This document shows, in pieces, positions 33,954 through 37,962 of a DNA stretch of 37,962 bases. The stretch lies in the NCBI GenBank assembly GCA_027460525.1, contig JAPZAS010000030.1:1-37962 (forward strand), in the 5' to 3' direction. The translations under genes were made by a program, and so were the position numbers. The notes below the pieces were generated by a model. The model saw only the letters and a program-made list of their open reading frames with translations. It ran no database searches and was not told the DNA's origin. The number at the start of each line of letters is the position of its first letter. The stretch's first letter is position 1. This DNA comes from Candidatus Methanoperedens sp. GTDB lineage: Archaea > Halobacteriota > Methanosarcinia > Methanosarcinales > Methanoperedenaceae.

Positions 33954-34232
33954 TCAGATTAAATTTTGTTCTGTATATATTTCAACAAGTCGCTCATATG
34001 ATAAGGGGCAGGATACCAAGTCATCAAATTGATTACCTGACAGATGAAGTTGCCTCTTCATCTTGCTGAGAAGTGGATTCCCATATTCCTTAATTCCATG
34101 ACTCACGAAAGTAAATATATTGGTTTTCTTTCCATCAACGTATAAGATATATATTTTATGTTTTGAATGATGAACCTGAAAGCCCTTTCTGCTCAGAGCA
34201 GATTCGATGTCCTTTGTTTTATATACAGCCAT
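33954..34232 (-). CDS. HicA-like toxin
   Basis: This 92-residue protein resembles HicA mRNA interferases, which have a double-stranded-RNA-binding-like fold. It shows LSRKGFQVHHSKHKIYILYVDGKK, with the active-site-like His (about 25) and the strand pair that follows. The C-terminus is longer than usual. It begins 9 nt after the upstream 344-residue gene, so it is co-transcribed. The family match is partial. Function as a toxin is inferred. Confidence 0.65.
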   Translation of the reverse strand: MAVYKTKDIESALSRKGFQVHHSKHKIYILYVDGKKTNIFTFVSHGIKEYGNPLLSKMKRQLHLSGNQFDDLVSCPLSYERLVEIYTEQNLI

Positions 34233-34241
34233 AGATTTTAC

Positions 34242-35276
34242 CTAAGCTAAAATTTCCATCAGTTTGCCCCTTAACCTTCTTGCCCCGGGGGATAACTCAT
34301 TCTCAGATGCAGCCACATATTCTGAATACAAAATAGCTAATTCATCCTCTATTTCTTCCACCGCCGATTTCATGGAATTAGCCACAGCAAGAAGTCCCAA
34401 TTCATCATTTGAAACGATATATTGGTCATTATCAAAAATAACATCAACTGAAAGCGGTTCACTCAGTAGTTTAATCTTTGAACCTAACGCAAACGATTTT
34501 ATCTGATATTTCGTTATTGTTTCTAGAGAAGTTTCATCTTCAATCTGGAGAACGTATTTTCCAGTTTGGGTAGGAGTCATTAACCCTCGGACTCTGACAA
34601 GTTCACCTATATACTTAATTATAAAATCTTGTATTTCAGGAGCATATTGACATACTATAAGACCCTCAGGCGAATCGATTTGTAGATGTCTTTTTTGGTC
34701 TACACGTAGTTCTATAAACCTTCCAAAAATCTCCTTTTCATATTCTTCTGGCTGTCTTTGCAGAAGGGATTGAATCATTATTTTTTGTGCAGGATTGAGG
34801 ACTCTAAAAGATGATTGCCCGAAATTAAAACTAATATTAATGTTGGAACTGCTATCTGGCCAGATAGCGTCAAATTCTCTTAAGATTCTATTTAGACGAC
34901 GAGGGTCATCAATTAAAGTGGGCAGGTTCTGACTTGCTCTATTTAAATCACCTTCAGAAAGTAGATTTATCAAATCATTAGCGATTGAAATTGACCTTTC
35001 ACCCAACGTCTGCATTTCTGGTAAGCTTTCTTGGGCACCCCCGATCTGCATTTCTGCAAGAATGCTACCTGTACTCAAATTGTTTATAAATAACGAACAA
35101 TAATCCTTAATTGATTGCGGATAGTCCCCTTTTGGTCTTGGTGCATTTCCTTCAATATGATCACCTATGCTGTAAAGAATATTCTGAAGATGCTGTAAAA
35201 TCTCTGCCACATACATGGCAGGTATTTTATTTGCTCCATTAATTAAAAATGAAATTTTCTTTTGTTCTGAAGGCAT
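34242..35276 (-). CDS. Large protein with HicB-like C-terminal domain, partner of HicA-like toxin
   Basis: This 344-residue protein is unlike ordinary HicB antitoxins of about 70-130 residues. Residues 1-260 are an unrecognised domain containing the helical segments KIPAMYVAEILQHLQNILY and IANDLINLLSEG. Residues about 268-344 have the HicB-like pattern: PLSVDVIFDNDQYIVSNDELG, a helix (MKSAVEEIEDELAILYSEY), and ENELSPGARRLRGKLMEIL. It is upstream of the HicA-like gene. It is probably an antitoxin with an added sensor or effector domain. Its 5' region overlaps no gene. Flanking direct repeats bracket the pair. Confidence 0.6.
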   Translation of the reverse strand: MPSEQKKISFLINGANKIPAMYVAEILQHLQNILYSIGDHIEGNAPRPKGDYPQSIKDYCSLFINNLSTGSILAEMQIGGAQESLPEMQTLGERSISIANDLINLLSEGDLNRASQNLPTLIDDPRRLNRILREFDAIWPDSSSNINISFNFGQSSFRVLNPAQKIMIQSLLQRQPEEYEKEIFGRFIELRVDQKRHLQIDSPEGLIVCQYAPEIQDFIIKYIGELVRVRGLMTPTQTGKYVLQIEDETSLETITKYQIKSFALGSKIKLLSEPLSVDVIFDNDQYIVSNDELGLLAVANSMKSAVEEIEDELAILYSEYVAASENELSPGARRLRGKLMEILA

Positions 35277-35655
35277 GAAGTTTAACCAAACTAAATAGAA
35301 GTTAAGTCATTCTACATTTATATATTTTTTTGCTATTACACCGTTACGGAATTATCAAAAACCGATTTAAACACAATGTGAAGCATTAATTTTAATTCTA
35401 ACTTGCCCAAGCAGGAATATCTGCGCATTGGCAAGGGCGCAATCATAGGCTGGATATGCGGGATTGTCACAGCATCGAAGGTAAAGGCGCATAAACGCAG
35501 ACCCAAGAAGCGCCAGAGTCCGAGAGATAGAAAAGGGCGGTTCAAGAAGAAAAGTAGATGCAGGCAATAATAACTATGCATTCTGGAAATATTATTTTTT
35601 AGGGGAATATTGCCGATAGCAATTTATAAATAAGTCCAAGAAAATTAAGAAACAA
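35277..35655. other. Gap upstream of the HicB-like gene
   Basis: The 379 bases hold the second copy of the basic-peptide repeat (35403-35570) and AT-rich promoters for the divergent genes. Apart from these I see nothing. Confidence 0.5.
35403..35570 (+). CDS. 55-residue very basic peptide, repeat-borne copy 2
   Basis: The frame starts with TTG at 35403 and stops at 35568-35570. It encodes MPKQEYLRIGKGAIIGWICG followed by an Arg/Lys-rich tail (HKRRPKKRQSPRDRKGRFKK). The segment from the GAI to the end matches the 33783-33932 peptide with few changes. About 135 bp of DNA are shared with the first copy. The function is unknown; the coding status is uncertain. Confidence 0.4.
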   Translation: MPKQEYLRIGKGAIIGWICGIVTASKVKAHKRRPKKRQSPRDRKGRFKKKSRCRQ

Positions 35656-36240
35656 ATGGAATATAAGCTTCAAATCGAATTTATCTTTAAAATCCCTAAT
35701 AAATCCCGATTTGGAAAAATTGATTTTCCAATACAAAATCGTCTTTTCATGTATGGCTTAAATATAAAGAATATCGGCGAAAACGTGTTCCCAGGGGCTA
35801 CCTTAAAAAACATCTCCGTCAAGGATGCAGCTCAAACCATAGAATATAATGTAAGCAAAGAATTTTCAATTCGGAGTCTTAACCCAGGAGAATCCATACA
35901 GATTTGGTTAGAACAAATAACAACTTATGCAACAGGTGTTTTTTGGTTTCTGTGTGATGTTATTCCGGTTGGCGATGATGTAATAACTACATATCAAAAA
36001 GATAAGTACTCTGGACAACTCGAACCTTATTCAAAAAAGAATAAATGGTTCGAACACTTTTTCATCCAGGGGCAATTTGAATTACAGCAAGCAAGAACCA
36101 ATACTTATCTACTTATCTTAACCTTTTTAACAGCTTTACAAGGAATCTTTGGGCTTGACAACATTGGTAGGTATTTTCTTAAAATCGTTCAAAGCATACT
36201 TCTTTTTTTTGCAGACGTAATAGGAAAATTATTGCATTAA
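35656..36240 (+). CDS. Protein with C-terminal membrane helices, unknown function
   Basis: This 194-residue protein has a soluble beta-rich N-terminal part (MEYKLQIEFIFKIPNKSRFG to about 145), then one or two hydrophobic segments (TNTYLLILTFLTALQGIFG and ILLFFADVIGKLL). The overall layout fits a membrane-anchored sensor or effector. No known family is seen. It is AT-rich, like the neighbouring HicA-like pair, so it probably belongs to the accessory patch. Confidence 0.65.
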   Translation: MEYKLQIEFIFKIPNKSRFGKIDFPIQNRLFMYGLNIKNIGENVFPGATLKNISVKDAAQTIEYNVSKEFSIRSLNPGESIQIWLEQITTYATGVFWFLCDVIPVGDDVITTYQKDKYSGQLEPYSKKNKWFEHFFIQGQFELQQARTNTYLLILTFLTALQGIFGLDNIGRYFLKIVQSILLFFADVIGKLLH

Positions 36241-36306
36241 TTAATGCGAAAAACTCTCCGTTCTTATCCTTTTCAGAAAAGCCCACGCCAAATGATAGAC
36301 GCTGCC

Positions 36307-36768
36307 CTATCCGTGATAATACGTCGGCTCTTCCTTTTTCTTCTGTACCTGCTGCTGGAAATTGATTACAGGAACAGGCATGGAAGGAGGAAGTCCGAGC
36401 GCCTTCGAGAGCATCAATGCCAGAGGCGCAAGATTTGCAACCATGGTATTGGCAAACTCGTTCTGGATATCCCCGGGCGCATTCCCCGCATCCCATTTTT
36501 CTTTCAGCGCCTTCAGATCTTCCTCGCTGTAATAATCCGACAGCCCCTCAAACCTTATGTGACCGATATTCGGGCTGAGATAGTTGATTGCAAAGGTGTA
36601 CTCCACCCTTAGCACGGATTTTTCCCCGAAAGGAGTGCTCTGAACCACGATGGAGGGATTTTTAAGATTGACGTCGTAGTTTATGTTGATATTCTTGTAT
36701 TTTCGAACATCCTCTGCACTGGAATATGCCTTGGATTCTACGTTTGTAACCTGGAAGTTTACAATCAT
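36307..36768 (-). CDS. SecB-like chaperone-fold protein
   Basis: This 153-residue protein has the strands and helix order of SecB-like proteins: VLRVEYTFAINYLSPNIGHI, a short linker, a long helix (NEFANTMVANLAPLALMLSKALGLPP) and MPVPVINF. Archaeal members of this fold exist and may hold unfolded proteins or act with toxin-antitoxin modules. The Pro-rich, Lys/Glu-rich tail is unstructured. It lies beyond the HicA-like patch and 32 nt before the DUF362 gene stop on the same strand. Function is by fold only. Confidence 0.6.
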   Translation of the reverse strand: MIVNFQVTNVESKAYSSAEDVRKYKNININYDVNLKNPSIVVQSTPFGEKSVLRVEYTFAINYLSPNIGHIRFEGLSDYYSEEDLKALKEKWDAGNAPGDIQNEFANTMVANLAPLALMLSKALGLPPSMPVPVINFQQQVQKKKEEPTYYHG

Positions 36769-36800
36769 GTTTTCTCACGCTGTTATACATCTTCGAGATA

Positions 36801-37961
36801 TTAAATTATTCCTTTCCTTTCAGGTTCGGACATAAGCCAGCGTTTCAATTGCCGCTTCCCGAGATAGGATGTTTTCAGCTTTACTGCGCCGTTCCTGCAC
36901 AGCTCATGGCAGCAGTAGCATTTTATGCACTTTTTCTGGTCAACAAGAGGAGGTTCAAGGGTGATTGCCGAGACAGGACAGCTTTCAAAACATATCCCGC
37001 ATCTTTTGCAGTCATCCCCGGATATCACAACTCGTGACATATTCTCTGCGTTCTTGAATACGAATTTCCCCAAAAAAGTCGGCAGTTTGTAGTATATGCG
37101 GCTTGGTTTTTTAAATCCTATCCTCACGTCATTGATTTTCTCACCATGTACCTCGATTTGCTCAAGCTCTCCCATGCCAAGTCCCAGTTCATGTGCAATG
37201 CATGTGGTCAGGATATCCCTGTGCGAAAATCCCATCACCTCCGAGGCTACAGCATCCAGAGCCACGCAATCCGTGCCTGACAGGATAACTTTAGAAGCTA
37301 TCGGAGTTCCATTGGTGGCGCCATCCCCTTCCATACCCACGATGCCGTCCATAACCGCAAGCCCTGGCTTCAGGGCAGAGTAGATGTCCACAACAGCCTG
37401 GCTTAAACTCTCCTCTGTGGGCGCCATTCTGTGTATTGCAGCTTTTCCTCCTCCGGGTATTACGCCATAAAAATTTTTTATAGCGCCTGTATATTTGGTG
37501 AGCATGTGAGTTTTCATTTTTGGAAGGGAAACCAGCACATCGCAATCCATTGCAGGTTTTGCAACATTTATGGTGGTCAGAACCCTGCCGTTTACCGCCA
37601 CAGCATACGTGCCTGTGGACTCAAAGTTGATAAGTTTTCCCCCAGAGTCTTCGCAGGCCTTCTTTATTCCCGATAACTCCAGCGACTGCGCTGTAAAGCC
37701 GTATGCTCCGGAGCTATCGCCCACCCAGGGAATTCCGCCCGCCTCTTTTACTATTTCTACCATCGCACCCACTACGGAAGGGTGCGTGGTTGCAGCCCGC
37801 TCGGGAGGAAAGCCCGCTATGGCGTTTACCTTTAGCAGCACATTATCGCCCGGTTTTATTATTTTCTCAAGCCCGCCGATGAGTTCAAGACTTTTAAGAA
37901 TGGCATTCCTGACTTTTTGGTGGTCGTAGTTTTCACATTTTACGATTGAAACTTTAACCAT
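36801..37961 (-). CDS. DUF362 protein with two [4Fe-4S] ferredoxin motifs
   Basis: This 386-residue protein has an N-terminal DUF362 domain (PGDNVLLKVNAIAG, KMKTHMLTKYTGAIKNFYG, GIVGMEGDG) and a C-terminal ferredoxin domain with the cluster motifs CKRCGICFESCP and CIKCYCCHELC. DUF362 proteins are often annotated as iron-sulfur proteins of unknown function, perhaps in cofactor or metal metabolism. The gene starts with ATG at 37961, one base from the window edge, so the reading frame appears complete. Any upstream gene is out of view. Confidence 0.9.
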   Translation of the reverse strand: MVKVSIVKCENYDHQKVRNAILKSLELIGGLEKIIKPGDNVLLKVNAIAGFPPERAATTHPSVVGAMVEIVKEAGGIPWVGDSSGAYGFTAQSLELSGIKKACEDSGGKLINFESTGTYAVAVNGRVLTTINVAKPAMDCDVLVSLPKMKTHMLTKYTGAIKNFYGVIPGGGKAAIHRMAPTEESLSQAVVDIYSALKPGLAVMDGIVGMEGDGATNGTPIASKVILSGTDCVALDAVASEVMGFSHRDILTTCIAHELGLGMGELEQIEVHGEKINDVRIGFKKPSRIYYKLPTFLGKFVFKNAENMSRVVISGDDCKRCGICFESCPVSAITLEPPLVDQKKCIKCYCCHELCRNGAVKLKTSYLGKRQLKRWLMSEPERKGII

Positions 37962-37962
37962 T

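Noticed and set aside
36244-36612. Plus-strand frame of 122 codons opposite the SecB-like gene
   Set aside because: It is antisense to a plausible conserved gene, is rich in Arg and Cys from the reverse reading, and lacks a ribosome site.
1-37962. Replication origin or provirus
   Set aside because: No cdc6/orc1 gene, no clustered origin repeats, and no integrase, capsid, terminase or portal gene were found.

Overview
The window reads as a chromosome segment of a mesophilic methanogen-lineage euryarchaeon. The evidence is a group II chaperonin (thermosome), the archaeal RFC large subunit with a C-terminal PIP box, a separate GMP synthase glutaminase subunit, the archaeal riboflavin-pathway reductase, TrmI, an archaeal RNase P RNA, a DUF2551 protein and TATA-box promoters with several leaderless starts. 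Gene content and style suggest Methanosarcinales or 'Candidatus Methanoperedens' (ANME-2d). That placement is inference from families, not from a database match.

Layout. 1-139: one copy of a hairpin-rich repeat whose second copy lies 28 kb away. 176-1837: thermosome (-). 2020-4483: tRNA-Cys, a Cys-rich AbrB regulator with arsenite methyltransferase, tRNA-Asn, a CAT tRNA and three small proteins. 4579-6378: HD phosphohydrolase. 6432-7538: an RNase P RNA gene whose 3' third is duplicated. The two copies bracket a two-gene module, a DUF5678-like protein and a retropepsin-like protease. 7566-10568: acylphosphatase, a coiled-coil protein with a hairpin-rich leader, and a BlaI / 39-residue membrane peptide / HtpX group in which HtpX carries an EF-hand. 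10607-18788: core metabolism and information genes (ArfC, SerA, GuaA-A, MFS carrier, RfcL, deoxynucleotide hydrolase-like protein, phosphoribosyltransferase, TrmI).

18789-28359 is an accessory island. Repeats and a G-rich stretch come first. A type I restriction-modification operon follows (hsdM-hsdS-HEPN protein-hsdR) with an AT-rich HEPN-like gene coupled between hsdS and hsdR. Then come a broken DUF262 (GmrSD-type) gene, an inverted copy of the left-hand repeat, a Cys-rich protein, a second DUF5678/retropepsin pair, and the second hairpin repeat. 28360-32991 returns to ordinary genes: LL-DAP-type aminotransferase, isoprenyl diphosphate synthase, COG2108-type radical SAM protein, DUF2551, TDT carrier. 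33065-36240 is a second accessory patch. It holds two membrane proteins and a HicA-like protein paired with a 344-residue protein ending in a HicB-like domain. Direct repeats, each encoding a very basic peptide of about 50 residues, bracket that pair. The window closes with a SecB-like protein and a DUF362/ferredoxin protein.

The strongest candidate for something undescribed is the recurring DUF5678 + retropepsin two-gene module. One copy sits between duplicated 3' ends of the RNase P RNA gene, as if integrated there. Next are the HEPN gene inside the type I RM operon and the repeat-bracketed HicA/large-HicB-like pair. All functional statements rest on reading motifs by eye; no searches were run.
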